A DNA stretch of 64,000 nucleotides, from NCBI GenBank assembly GCA_964057225.1, contig OZ059894.1, positions 10,488,131-10,552,130 of the forward strand, in the 5' to 3' direction. This document shows, piece by piece, positions 26,380 to 40,156 of the stretch (positions are counted from its first letter, which is position 1; the number at the start of each line of letters is the position of its first letter). Source of the stretch: Auanema rhodensis (Eukaryota; Nematoda; Chromadorea; Rhabditida; Rhabditidae). A program made the translations under genes and the position numbers. A model generated the notes under the pieces. That model did not search any database and was not told the DNA's origin. It was given only the letters and a program-made list of their open reading frames with translations.

Positions 26380-29300
26380 ATGAACTTATCATGGGTTATA
26401 CTGTTTGCAATACTAATAGCACTAGTGCAGTGTCTCGAATTCACTGATGATGTGATCTTAAGGTTTATTTTATATTCTAAAAGCTTCACGAAAATACGTT
26501 TATATCTTTCCAGTTATCGGGAAAAAGTTAGAGGAATGTTTAATCATGCCTATGATGGCTATTTAAAGCATGCATTTCCCTTAGATGAGTTAAAACCCTT
26601 ATCCTGCATTGGTTAGATAGTTTTATTTTTTTTTAATTCTGGAAACTTCAGGTGTTGATACTTGGGGTTCTTTCTCCCTCTCTTTAGTAGATGCGCTTGA
26701 TACTTTAATAGTTATTGGAAATCATACTGAGTTTATCAGAGCTGTTGATTTAGTTTTGAAATCGGTTTCAAATAGTTTTGATTCTAATCAAATTATTTTA
26801 AATCTCAGGTTAAAACTGATGTTAATGTGAATGTATCAGTTTTCGAAACCAATATCCGTGTTGTTGGTGGATTGCTCTCTGCTCACATGCTTAGTGGACA
26901 AGTAAAAGGTAAGTACAGTAGCTGGATTGTAAAATTATTTTACATCAAATTAGGATATAAATTGGAAGAAGGTTGGCCATGCAATGGTCCACTACTTCGG
27001 TTAGCTGAACAAATGGCTTCGCGGCTGCTCCCTGCATTCAATACTGGTCAGTGCGAAGCTGATTCAAATATTTTCAATCATAGTAATTTAGAAACAGGAA
27101 TGCCATATGGTACAGTTAACCTGAAATATGGTGTTCATAGAGAGGAAACACCAATTACATGTACGGCATCTATAGGGACATTCATTGTTGGTATGTTGTT
27201 GTAGTCATTCATGCTTGTATAACATATTTTTTTCAGAATTCGGAACACTTTCTCGACTGGTTGGAGATCCAATATATGAAAGAGTAGCATTGAAAGCTTT
27301 AGATTCTTTGGATAAAACTAAATCAAGCATAGGCTTATTAGGAAATCATATTAATGTAGTGACGGGTATGTTTCTGTGATGATCTTGTCCATTTTTGTTT
27401 TCTAAACATTAGTTGCATGAAATAATCTTGTTCTTATAACTAGACGATTTCTAATGGCCTAATTACAGGACAATGGACTGCTACTGATGCTGGTATTGGA
27501 GCAGGGGTCGATTCGTACTTTGAATATTTAGTGAAAGGAGGATTACTGTTTCAACGTCCTATGTTATTGAAAACGTTTTATGGTATAGAATTACTTTTTT
27601 TGTATTTTTCTGTTTACTTATTGCTTGTAGAACATAAAAAAGCTATAGAAAAATATATTCGAAAGGATGATTGGTTCATGTGGGTTAATATGTTTAAAGG
27701 AGGAGTTACGTTTCCTATTTTTCAATCATTGGAAGCGTTTTGGCCTGGCATTTTGGTAAAATTTATTTAAATTTCATAATATTGAACTTAATTAAGACTT
27801 TGATTGGTGACATTGAAGATGCACGAAGAATTATGCTACAATATTCAAAAACCATTCGAAGTTATGGATTTCCACCTGAATTTTACAATATTCCGGAGGG
27901 TCACCCTGTAAATTAGATCTGAATATCAAGGAGCTATACTATTTTTATCTTAGACTGATAAAAGAGCTGCTTTTCCTTTGAGACCTGAAATGGCAGAAAG
28001 TCTAATGTATCTATACCGTGGAACCAAGGATCCAATTTTTCTTGAGCTAGGAGCCCAACTCGTAGATGTATGTTTCACTTACTTAACGCTTTATTATCAA
28101 TAATTGATTTATCTAAATTAAAAATATTTTTAGGCTATAGAACATAGTGCTAAGACAAAATGTGGGTATGGAACTGTACATGATGTTCGAGAACATGACA
28201 TTGAGGATAGGTAAGAGCTGTCGAAAAGCATTTTTCACTCATATTAAATTTTAGAATGGAATCATTCTTTCTTGCTGAAACCACTAAATATTTATATTTA
28301 TTGTTTGATCCTGATAATTTTCTACACAATGACGGTAGTCAATCGACTGTTATTGATACTCCACATGGAAAATGCGCTATTGCTGCTGGTGGTTACATCT
28401 TCAATACGGAAGCTCATCCTGTTGACCCTGGTATTATCGAATGTTGCTCTAGCAAACGAATTCAAGAAAAAGATGCCTTGAAGTATGTTTTGTTGTAACA
28501 GCAATAAGATATGTGAGTACTTTTAGGGAATGGGAGAGTGGTTTTGATGCATCATCAATGGTACAACCTCCGGAACCTACACCTGATAAGGTATGATAGT
28601 CAATGTATATATTTTTAATCAAATTTGTTGTCAGACGGACGATGCTACCCGTAACGTCAACAAGAATGTAAAGCAATCAACATTACCTAGAACAAAACCT
28701 CAGCGAACTTTCAAAAAGAAAAACAGAAGAGGGAAGGAGGCCCTAAAGAAAGTAATATTTTAATTTTCCTAAATTTCTATTTTGACTACAATTGCGATTC
28801 TTAGTGATTTTCCTTATATAGATTCGTGAAGTCATCAAAGTAGCTCGTTTGATGGATGAAGAAAAACAACAGAAAGGTGAGAAAACAGGAGTAACTAGAA
28901 TTTTCGTTGATTGGCTTACGAAGTTTTATCAAGAGTACGAGGTAATTTGAAACAAATTCAAAACTTTTAGTAAATCTTCCATTAATATAGGATGTTCCTT
29001 ATAATGCTATAGAATTCGATAGTTTATCGTTAAATAAGATTAAGGATAGATTACTAAAGCGATATTATGCTGAACAAATTATTGTGCCACAAGCACTTTC
29101 TGTAGTAGGAAGATGTTTTCCAGATTTTGTTCTCAAATTAACTTTCAGACACATTGCCATCCTTTAGACTTTATCGGTGAAAGTGTGAATTTCCGTTTAA
29201 TGCTTAGTATTATTTACAAGAAACACATATATCCCTCTCAAAAGGTTAGATATATCATTAACACTTTGATAAATTATTGAATTCAGGTTGACTTTTTGAT

Positions 29301-29623
29301 GAGCCCCATCTGTAAACTGGATGAAATTCCTCGAATCGAGGATAGTTATATGAACATTCCACCTCGTATGTTCTTTTACTATAAATTATAGTTCTTTTCT
29401 ATTGATTTTAGCTCCGATTGATGATCACATTCCTGGAGACATCCCAGATGATATCTTCCTTGATTATAAATCTTTACCCTTCAATGTTAACGAGGAGAAT
29501 GCTGATCCTGCTCTAGACTTTGAGTTGTTACTTGGCCCGCCACAAGAGTTTAGTTCTTTATTCACTGGTCAACATCTAGTAGCTCTTAGAAACCCACCAA
29601 AAAGGAAAAAAAAGAAAAATTAA
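26380..29623 (+). CDS. edem-2: EDEM2-like ER mannosidase (GH47) with long C-terminal tail
   Basis: GH47 family proteins trim mannose from misfolded glycoproteins for ER-associated degradation. Signal peptide [18 protein letters not shown]; start 4 bp after 'gttcag'. GH47 blocks: [115 protein letters not shown] and [15 protein letters not shown], all close to human EDEM2. A further 250 or so residues follow in frame over several introns (from about 28525): a basic stretch ([16 protein letters not shown]), [35 protein letters not shown] and a C-terminus ending KRKKKKN. I do not recognise this tail. A shorter protein would stop at 28498 by reading through a donor. The tail might be a separate gene, but no clear start was found. 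Confidence 0.85.
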
Positions 29624-29854
29624 GAGTTTTTGAATTGAATTTTTTGTTATCGAGTTTGTTAATGTATTAAGTTGTTTGTTCTCGGGTGTATTTAGTCTGT
29701 GATACTTATATAAGTTAATATTCAAGCTTGTTTTACCACATAAATGTACATTAACATCATTTCTATATAGAATTTTCATGGAAAATGATATTATACGTTT
29801 CTTATATTTTATCTTGTTGTGCTAATTTCTTTGGAAAATGTCTCGTATTAGCGA

Positions 29855-32291
29855 ATGCTCTCTTCTCGTTATTTTGGACATCTAAGAAGATTTTCATCTG
29901 TGAACGCTTATTCTTTACGCTCCCACACTTGTGGAGAATTGTCGTTAAAGAATGAAGGTAATACTGAAATTTCAGTTTTCTCTACTTTCCTTTTCAGGAG
30001 AACAAGTTAAGTTGATGGGCTGGTTAGCCTATAAACGAATGAATAAATTTCTTGTTCTTCGAGATTCTTATGGCATGGTCCAGGTAATTTGTTTTGCTGT
30101 TAATATGGGTTTTATTGTTCCTTAGGTCACAGTTCCTTCTAATGAATACAAAGATGTTCCTTATGAATCTGTCATACAAATCGAAGGTACTGTTAGAAGT
30201 CGTGGAAACAATGTTAATCCCAAGATGCCAACTGGTGAAATCGAGGTTGAAATTGGTCCTTGAGTATTCTTTTTCATGTTTCCTGTACAGGTTGAAGTTT
30301 CAAAACTTGAAGTTTTAAATAAGTGTGACCCAAAGCTACCTTTAATACCAAATGAAGAGGTATCTGAAAAAACTAGGCTACGTTATCGATATTTGGATAT
30401 TCGAGGAAATAAAATGCAAAACGCTTTGAGAATAAGATCAAAACTAGTTCATGAAATGCGCAAGTTTCTTATAGAAAGTAGAGATTTCGTAGATGTAAGT
30501 TTTCTTCGTTTGACTTTAATTTGCGCTTATCTCACTATGTAAGGTTGAAACTCCTACGTTGTTCCGCAGGACACCAGGAGGTGCAGCAGAGTTTTTAGTT
30601 CCGGCATCTGCTCCAAATATGGTACTAAATTGTGAAAAATTTCCTTGGATTCACTTTCGTTTTGTTTTTTAGGGGTCCTGTTATTCATTACCACAGAGCC
30701 CCCAACAATTCAAACAACTTCTCATGGTTGGAGGAATTGATAGATATTTCCAAGTTTGTGTTTTTTATTTTTTGAAAATAAAATCTAGTATTTCATAGAT
30801 TGCACGTTGTTATCGCGATGAAGGGTCAAAGGGAGATAGACAACCAGAATTTACACAGGTTCTATGATGAAAAGAAATAAAATAGTGCTTGTTTAAGGTT
30901 GATTTGGAGTTATCGTTTACAAATCAAGCTGAGGTTATGCACCTTGTAGAAGATTTAATCTGTAGCTCATGGCCAGAACATTTGGTTAATTCATGATGTG
31001 TTTACAGTTTTCATGAACATTTGATGTTTTAGAAGGATTTAACACCAACTAGTCCTTTCCCTCATTTGACCTTTGAAGATGCTATGAGATTATACGGTAG
31101 TGATAAGCCTGATATGAGAATTCCATGGAAAATTGAAGATGGCACCTCTCTCCTAGGTAAATAACAAGTTTCGCAGTCGTAGTCACTTAGTACATTCAGA
31201 GTTTCTGAAGCCAAAAGATTCGGACGACTCATGGTGCGCAAGAGTGATTGTTTGTAAGAATCAGAAGAATTTACTTACGGGTTCCTTCCGTAAAGAAGCT
31301 AAACGTCTTCTACAGATGAACGACAAATGCGCTGTAGGATCAGAAGTTGAATGTGCTCTAGCTGCTATTTTCAGACATTTGACTTATATTCGATGGATAA
31401 ACAACAATGGTTCAAAAAAATTGAGAATCAGAAACTAATTTCCGAATTAAATATAGAGGAAGATGATTTAGTGGTTTTCGCGTAAGATTAAAAAGTTCCG
31501 TTTGAACTATTTTAAAGTTTTTTGATAGTTGGGGAAAAGAAGAGAATGTTCAATGGAGCTTAGGTCAATTGAGAAATTATATTGGAGAAGCTTCAGGTCT
31601 CCGTAAAGAGCGAAAGGTTACTGTATACTGGATTAAATTTGAAAAAAAAACTTTTTTTGGTTTAGATTACTTGTCATTGGGTTATAGATTTTCCACTGTT
31701 CTCTGTTGAGGATGGAAAACTAGTCAGTACCCATCATCCCTTTACAGCGCCTATACCGGAACATGAACTGTGGTTAAATGATTCAACCAAAAGAAGTTTA
31801 ATAAAAGGTGTTGATGTAAATAAAGTGCAGTTTAAACTCAATCCCTTTCAGGGCAGCATTATGATCTCGTGATTAATGGCGTTGAAATGGGTGGAGGATC
31901 GATTCGTATTCATGATCCCAAGCAGCAAGAACTTGTGCTCAATATTTTGGGTGAACAATGTTCGGAAATGGTTTTTCTCTAGTTCTCTTACCTGGTGTGT
32001 TCAATCTGTTTTTAGTCTCATTTGATATCAGCGCTATCACATGGTGCTCCACCTCACGGTGGATTCGCCATTGGCTTAGATAGGTACACAGCTTTTCTAG
32101 TTGGGGAAGGAAACCCAACAATTCCAGTTAGAGAGGTTAAAGGCTTTCCATTATCACCAAGTATGTAACCGTTTTTTCAGGTAATTGCATTCCCAAAAAC
32201 AAAGGAAGGTAAAGATCTGATGAGTTCTGCCCCCGCTGTACCATCCAAGGAAGACTGCCAAAGATATGGTTTTGAGATGAAGCTTCAGTAA
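29855..32291 (+). CDS. dars-2: Mitochondrial aspartyl-tRNA synthetase
   Basis: Class II synthetase of the bacterial AspRS type that charges mitochondrial tRNA-Asp. The Arg/Ser-rich N-terminus [20 protein letters not shown] fits a mitochondrial targeting peptide. Next comes the OB-fold ([20 protein letters not shown]), motif 1 ([32 protein letters not shown]), motif 2 ([19 protein letters not shown]) and motif 3 ([16 protein letters not shown]). The bacterial-type insert ([10 protein letters not shown]) lies near 31340. [24 protein letters not shown] and the tail [15 protein letters not shown] are also typical. It starts 232 bp after the EDEM2 stop; 'attag|cga' precedes the ATG. Confidence 0.93.
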
Positions 32292-35200
32292 TATAATTAG
32301 ATGTTGTTGATACATCTAAGATGTATATTTGATTTAGAAGCGAATATAGATAGTTTGATGTTTGTTATATAATTTTATTTGATATAGCACCTATTCTTGT
32401 ACATAATGTATTTCCTTTTTTCGGAAATTCACGATGTGTTTGATTATTTACTGATGTTGTCTGTTATATTATTGTTGTTAACTATAGTAATAGTAAAGCT
32501 TTTCATCAGTTTTTTTTCTAAAATCAGCCTTTTCTTAGATTATATTGTAGTGAATGAAAACATTTTTCCATTTCAATGATGGAATAAGCGAATGGAAACG
32601 TAATACTTACGACGATTGTTGTAGCTTATCTTACTTCGCGACCTTCAACTTCATTTCGAGCAGCATGTAATAGCTATTCTCAACGATTCTATAAACTTCT
32701 AAGCTACATAGTCTTCCACAGTTTATCGCGCAAACTACCCAATGTGGCAACAGAAAATGAAAGAGAATGAGGGAGTTTCGAGATTGCCAGACTGACTAAT
32801 CTGAGCCAAAACCGGATCAACGGGTAGACAGTAACACTCTTCTTCCTTCTGTGTCTAGCATTTTCTCTTTTTCACCTATTTCACTACATTACATATAGCC
32901 ATTTTCATGTACTCTGCCAGGTAGGAGTGGCTTTGACACAACATCAACGATAGCAATGAAGTTGAGTTGACAACAGTATATGAAAGCAATTGTGTACTAT
33001 CCTTATTTCCTTTCTTCTTCATTCTTTTTTTGGAATCAGCTTGTCTATCGTTTTCTTTTATGTTACTGTCATTCTTCTTCTTCTTTTCTTCTTCGTTTTC
33101 CAGACTTGATGTATATTTCCTTTTTTCTTTTTCTGTTGTCATATCTTACTCTCGATTATGAAAGCTGATGTTGGTTTGTTGTATTGGTCTCCGCCCTATT
33201 TCGGAGATGCTTGATTATTAGAGAAGTATCACATTCAGTTTGTACCTTGTTGACTTCTGAAGATGTTCACATTCTTACTACAACATCTGTCACCATATCA
33301 GTTGTTTTTCATACATCGTCTATATCATCATTCACATAATTGATTATGATGAAGGTGACTTTTCCTACCTTATAAAGACAGTTTTCATCTTCTTCTCTTC
33401 TCAATTACAACTGATTTGCTGGGTTAATCATCTTTCCCGCTGACTTTGTTTGCTTTAATGAATACTTCTCATATTTATTTCGTCTTGTCGATTTCATCTT
33501 TCTCCCCACCCCTGCAACCCTGTGTTAGTTAATCACAAAGCTAGTTCTCGTACTTTCTCTCAATTCCAACACAGAGCTTACGTCAAACATTAACTTTGAT
33601 GATGATATTGGTTTGCGGCCAATATGAAAATTCAATTCCAGGCATAAGATATCTTACTTCAATACCTTTCAAATGAAAACTTAAGCGCGAAAAATGGAAA
33701 TTTTGAACAGTTCATTTCTTTCCGAACACATGCTCCGATCGGTTGCTCTCTGAAACTTTCCCGTCTCTGCCTCCACCTCTCGTTTCACCTTTCCCAGCTT
33801 ACCCTGTGTTCAGATCTTTTTTCAAACAAACTAAATTTGAAGTAACTTTTTAGTATTTGGTTAAGTATTTTTCCTTCGCATTCTACACGTTTTAGCAATA
33901 TATTGAATATTTGGCAGTTGCATATTGGCAATGTTTGTTTTTATTGTGTTTTCAAATAGAAAAACAGCGAAATCACGTTAGCAATGAGATCTGGGTCCCG
34001 TTTCTCTCGTATTTTCGATTGATTTGATAATTGACTAGAATGTTTGAAAGTTATTCCGGACTTGTCATTCAATTATCCTTCTTGTCTCCTCTGTTGCCGT
34101 TCATATCTCATTTTTATATTTTGAGTTTATAATGTCTGAAGTTGAATCCTTTTCTAAATATCAAAATGTCATTGTGATAAAACAATGACGAGACAAGAGC
34201 AATAACAACGAGTTATTCCATCGAACAGTTGAATTGCTTTTTTTAAAAGTTTGAGATAATATCAAATTTATTATTATATTTTACATCCTATGTAATAATA
34301 CACATATATACATGATTTTGTCAGTTGAAATATGTTTCCTGAATTCTCTAAAGGTTTCAAAGAAAGTTTTCGCAACCAGGCAGAAACCTGGAGTTGAAAC
34401 TACTCTCAGTTAGGAGATCCTGAAAACATAGCTAGGTTTCTTAATAAAACCCATCGAGTAGTGTTTCCATCGGAAGTTATTTCTTAAAAATCGAAAAGAA
34501 AATGTTCCAAACGGAAACAATAAGCATTGAACTTTCCGCCTACTCTACAACGATAGACCGGATGCCAAACATGGTGAGATGATAGAGGCAGAGAGAGAGA
34601 AAGAGAGAGAGAGAAAAAAAGAAACTTGAGAGATTGAGAGAAAGAGAAGGGAGTTAAGTGAGAAAACATGAAAAGAACTATAGATATATGGCAGACAGGG
34701 AACAGTAAAGAAAAATAGATTCACATAGATAGAGAGAAAGGAGAAGAAAAATAGAGAAAGAAAGAGAATATGTATGATATCAAAAGCTGGAAGTTATTAG
34801 ACGAGACGAACCAATTATCTTTTTTCCCCAAAAAGCAACTTCTTAAACTGTGAACCTTGTTCGCAAAAGTAGGTAGGTGTGTATGCTCACGCTGCATGTT
34901 GCACATACCACCAAGCGATTAAGCTGTTGCTACGAAATAAGGATTTTCATCATCTCAACTTAAACAAACCTTGGAGTGTGTTTCAAACAATTAGCAAATA
35001 TTTCATCTTAATCTTGAATCTTTCTAGTTTTCTATTTGCCTGACCCTAACGTTCCGGAATTACGTGACCCTATAGGTAGGCGTTGATTATATCATAACTG
35101 TTGTATATAAACCCTGCTACGACTCATATAATCCTTCACTTTTCCATTCTTTCTTCCGTCTCCCCATCGATCTGAGGCTTAACGTCAAATCTACTCAAGT

Positions 35201-36247
35201 TTTAGTTATTCTATTCCATCGGAATAAGCATATTTTAACCAACCGTTTCTGATGTTTGAGAGGCTTTTATTTCGAATTTTTAAAAAAAAGACACGATATG
35301 TTCAGTCTCGGCTACATTTTTTGATCGACTATCCGATAATTAAAACGATTTTTAAATGAAATCTTTCAAGTTTTTACTGGAAACAGATCTGTTTTCCTTG
35401 GCAAACCACGTTAAACTCTTCGTCTGTCATATGCTTTTAACAACAAAAAACTGATTCGCATTCAATGAACTATCTTCTCATGTATATAAACGGTATATAC
35501 GTAAATATTTTATAATATCATACAATATATTTTTAAAAATATTTAAAAAAATCTATTTTGATTTCATTTAGAGGTCGTATATCTTGTTATTTTCATGAAA
35601 TGTACGTCGCTTGCTAAACTCGATGCTACTGAAAGCGGAACTGTCTATATAAGTTCATTGTACTTCTATATCCTTCTTCACATTTTCTTTTATAAATAAT
35701 ATTTTTAACTATAATTAATAGTTCATAATTCAATTTTTGATGTTTTCCTGCAAATTTTGATCCAATCTCTCATATATGCTAATGAAACATGGACACGTGA
35801 ATTCCACGTAAAAATCGTTGTTATGTTTACTTCTTGCAAAGTATGATGCGAAGAACGGTTGTTGAACTTTATTCTTTTCTTTTTGCGCACAATACTTTCA
35901 AAGATTATCGTTTTTTTTGCTGTTAACTTAAGCTTATAGTAAGTTGTCTTTCTAAATTCTCTTGAATGAAAAGTAAATATGTTGAAAAAAAATTCAATTT
36001 CTCTCTGAAACGTTATAATTGTCTCGGAAAACGAAAAAAATAACAAATAACTAAAAGATATTTACTTTTTGATTCTACCGAGTTGTTATTTTGCTACCAT
36101 AAGCCATTTTTTTACGTTTCGTCGTCTTCCGTTTTGAATTTGATGTACACTCAGAGATTTTTTTTATTATTTTATAAATTAGTTCTCTTTTATCTCTATT
36201 TACTGTACTCTCTGAATCTTCATTCTTGAACTTTAAAATTGTTTCAG
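32292..36247. other. Gene-poor 3.9-kb interval upstream of ggt, with TATA-like site
   Basis: I see no protein gene. There is a purine tract (GA)n at about 34590-34618 and pyrimidine-rich stretches at 33000-33150. A good TATA-like 'tatataaacc' lies at about 35105-35114, followed about 30 bp later by a pyrimidine-rich start-like region. It may drive an untranslated first exon of the downstream gamma-glutamyltransferase or a non-coding RNA. The short Phe/Ser-rich open frames here are composition artefacts. Confidence 0.4.
34590..34618. repeat. (GA)n purine tract
   Basis: Short imperfect GA/GAAA microsatellite in the interval upstream of ggt. Confidence 0.8.
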
Positions 36248-39200
36248 ATGGTCGGTGTTCGGGACAATTCCAGTCCGCCTAGACGAGGATCACCTAGCGA
36301 TGTCTTCAGCCAAGACATTAATGATATTCACAAGCGCAGAGCAACCCCATCTGAAGGGTAAGCATGCTACATTTCATTTTCGTTGTTTTGGGCTTTGCTT
36401 TTTCAAAAAATTAAAGAGAGAAGACATTCCCTTTTAAAACGATGCAAGAGATGAATTCGGAATTCTATTGTAACGACAATAAATTGTTTGCACATATTGA
36501 ATGAAAGCTGTCAGAAAGTTCGATATGACGACTGTCAGTTGAATTCAAATAATTGATTTTCCATAATTAAAGAAATCATTTGATTCTGAAGCCTTTTCGA
36601 TGAGAATCGATTTAAGCCATTTATCTGATGATCCTCTATCATCCACTACTAGTAAATCTGATTCATTTTCTCGAAAATTTCGAATCTATCGACGATATTA
36701 CTGTGCCGTTTTACGTAATCGAAAGTCAGTTATATTATAATACTAATGAACTTTTAAAATCTTTGTTTATTTTCTTCAATACTTACCAATGTCGCCCTCC
36801 CACCTCTCTCTCTCTATCTCTCTCTCTCTCTCTTAACATTTCATTTATTTCTGATAAAAATATCTTTTTTTTTCTTTTGTAACGATCACTCTTCATGTCT
36901 ATTTGCCAAATTGTTGTATCTGAAAGGCATTATCGGTAGTTAAACAACGAGAAATCATTCTCTAAACTAAAGTTGTTTCTGAATCAAACTACACGTCACT
37001 TATGATCTTTGACAGTCATTTAAGAAGAGATTTAAACCAAAAAGAAATGTTTATAAACAAGGACAAATCAATTATTTAGTCCTTTAATCTATATCAAAGC
37101 TAAGAAACAAATATATTTGTGTTATTCCTTTATTCACAAATTCTTTGATGATTAAGATGATTTTGAATAAAAGGTTTTGTCCTTTGAGGACAATGAAAGA
37201 GAAAAAAAAACTAAAATATTTTATAAATATATAATAATAATATAGATTTTTATTAATATTATAATCTTCTTTTAAAAAGATTTTCTAAAATATAAGTTAA
37301 AGCAGATGTTAAGATGATGTGATTGCTGAAATTCTCTTATTTTCTTAATCGACTGAAAAGCTTCATATTGCTGATATTAAGAAGATCAGATAGATTATGA
37401 GAGATTTCTATTCTTCATCCTAAATTATCTTCTTTTCTGTTCTCCTTTTCAAGATTCAAATTGTAAAATAAATTTTTCTTTTCATCTTTTGCTGCTTATT
37501 CTTCTCAATTCTCTTTTATTATTCTTTCTATTCACTCTATACTTCCTCCTTCTATTAGTTCTTAAGTATTCTCCTTTGTGCTATGGCCAATAGGTTTGAT
37601 TCCAACATCATTTATTTTGAAAAAAAATGAAAGATTTTCAATGAAAACTTCCTCATAATTCTGATTTAGATGTACTCGAACAGTGGCTATTCTATGTGCC
37701 ATATTGGCTACAGTCTTTCTACTTTCAACTATAGCTTTAGCTATAGTTGTAGGTATAAAGTATAATGAAGACAACAAGGTAGATCATTCAAGTGAGGTAT
37801 GTCATGAAGCTTTTCCTTTTTATTTTTTTCAAAATAAAGATTTTCTTCTTTAAAGTTGAAACTTCTGTCTTCTGCTTATATTTGGCAGAATTCTTTAGCT
37901 TTATCAATATAATCATTAATTCCATTTTTTTGTTTTTAAATATCAACCAATGTGACGTTTATAAGGTCTTTTACTTCTACTTTTTTAATTGTTTCAATAA
38001 GCATTTTCCTTTTTTTTTTAAAAATTGGAAAGCTTTGTCCTTGTGTCTTTCACGATTTTTTTTGAAGCAGATAACATCATCCAACAACCAAAACGGTAAT
38101 ACATCGGGAAATTCAAGCAGTGCAGGAGCATCAGGACCTAGTTTGATCTACAATCCGGATGAGAATAACGTATAGATTTATAGAAATTTTCGATTCTTCC
38201 GCTTCTTACTTACCTCCATAGCTTAGTTGTTTCCATATTCCCTTCCTAATCTGCATGTGTAACTCCTTAACCATTGAACCAGAAATGAAAAAAAAACATA
38301 AATATTCTTAAAATAACTATATGATATAGTTAATATACTAATAAGTATTATGTTTTATTACTTAATGTTATGTTTAGAGCTTAGTTTTGGATGTTAAAGC
38401 ATAAGCTCATATAATATGCATCTATGAGATTTAGTTGTACAGCTTTTGCACCCAATCTAACAAATTTCTGAAATAGAAATACTAAAACAGCATTTTCTTT
38501 TCCCCTTTTTTTGGGATAAAATGGTTTTAGAAGATGAGATATAAGTTTTTTCATATTTTAGCCGTTCCGTGATGATCGACCAATACTCCAGGATAATTGG
38601 CCATTACCATCAGGCAGTCTCTATGCTCATTATAAAAAGGCTTCTGTAGCATCTGATCATGGACTTTGTTCTGAAATTGGAAGGTTTTCATATATACTTC
38701 GATAATCTCTCACAAAAAAATGTTATAGAGATGTGTTGATTGAAGGAGGAAATGCTGTTGATGCGATGATTGCCACCCTCGCATGTATCGGAGTTGTTAA
38801 TCCTCAATCTAGTGGATTAGGAGGAGGATTTCTTATGACCCTCTATAATCAGTAAATTTCAAATTTGTCATTTTATTTCATTTTTCAATTTAATTTAGAA
38901 CTACGGGACGTTGTCAGACTATTGATGCTCGTGAATCTGCACCAGCTGCTGCTAATCAAGATATGTTCTTGAGTCTTCCTAAAGATTCCAGCGTCTTTGG
39001 TATGCTTTTGTCGACATCTAAGTTCAAAAATATCCAATTTAAAGGTTACAAAGCTATTGCTACCCCGGCTGAACTTCACGGATATTGGACTGTATTCCAA
39101 AAATTCGGATCAAAGAAGATTGCCTGGTCTAGACTTCTTGAGCCATCCATCAAATTGGCTAATGAAGGCTTCCCAGTTTCTTCTAATCTGGCCATGGTAT

Positions 39201-40118
39201 TAAGCGACAAGGAAAGTATGATTCAAGCTGAGCCTAGTATGAAGTAAGCTGCTAAGAAAATCAATGAAACAACTCATTTCTTCAATTAAGAGAATTGTTT
39301 GTTGATCCTGCAACTGGAAGAGTTTACGAGGAAGGTGACATCCTTAAGCGACAAACATTAGGCTTCACACTTCAGGTTTATAAACAAAGTTTTAAGAAAA
39401 TCAGACAACTTGTTTAGATGCTTGCTAATGAATCTGACCCACTTGCTTTGTTCTATACTGGAGGTATGGCTCAGCAAATTATCGGAGAAATGAGTAGTGC
39501 TGGAGGATTATTAACCAAAGAAGATTTAGCTAACTATAAGACAAGAATCATTGAGAATCCACTTGTTGCCGGTAATATCATAGCTTTTCGTAGATGAAAC
39601 TTCAACGAAAACTTGGTTTCAGAACTTCCAGGAGACTTGGAGATGTGCGGACCACCACCACCATCTTCCTTTGCTATTACCCAAAGCATTATTGCTGTTA
39701 TGGCTGGTGAACAATGCTTCAAGTTTTAAGAAAATACTTTAAAGTTTTCAGAATTCTATAGTGGATCGAATGCTGATTTGAACGATCCACTGGTCTATCA
39801 TCGTTTGATTGAAGCTGAGAAGTTTGCTTATGCTCAAAGAACGAAATTAGGAGACTTAGACTTCGTAGAATCAGCTAAAGAACTTGTAGCCAACTTGACC
39901 AGCAAGTAAGTTTATTCAGATATTAAGCTTTGAATAATGTTCAAATCTTATAGTGCTTATGCTAAATGGGTCAAATCCATGATTAAAGAAACTGGACAAC
40001 CACTAGAATACTATATGGGAGATATGACTACTCAGGTAATTTTGAAAAAAAATTAAATTTTTTCATTTAAATTTACTCGAATTTCTCTTTTTAAGTCTTT
40101 TAATTTAACAGACGTAAG

Positions 40119-40156
<38 letters not shown>

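Noticed and set aside
32876-33168. Plus and minus frames rich in Ser/Phe or Lys/Glu
   Set aside because: Opposite readings of a pyrimidine tract (ttcttcttc); no signal, splice site or family motif supports either.
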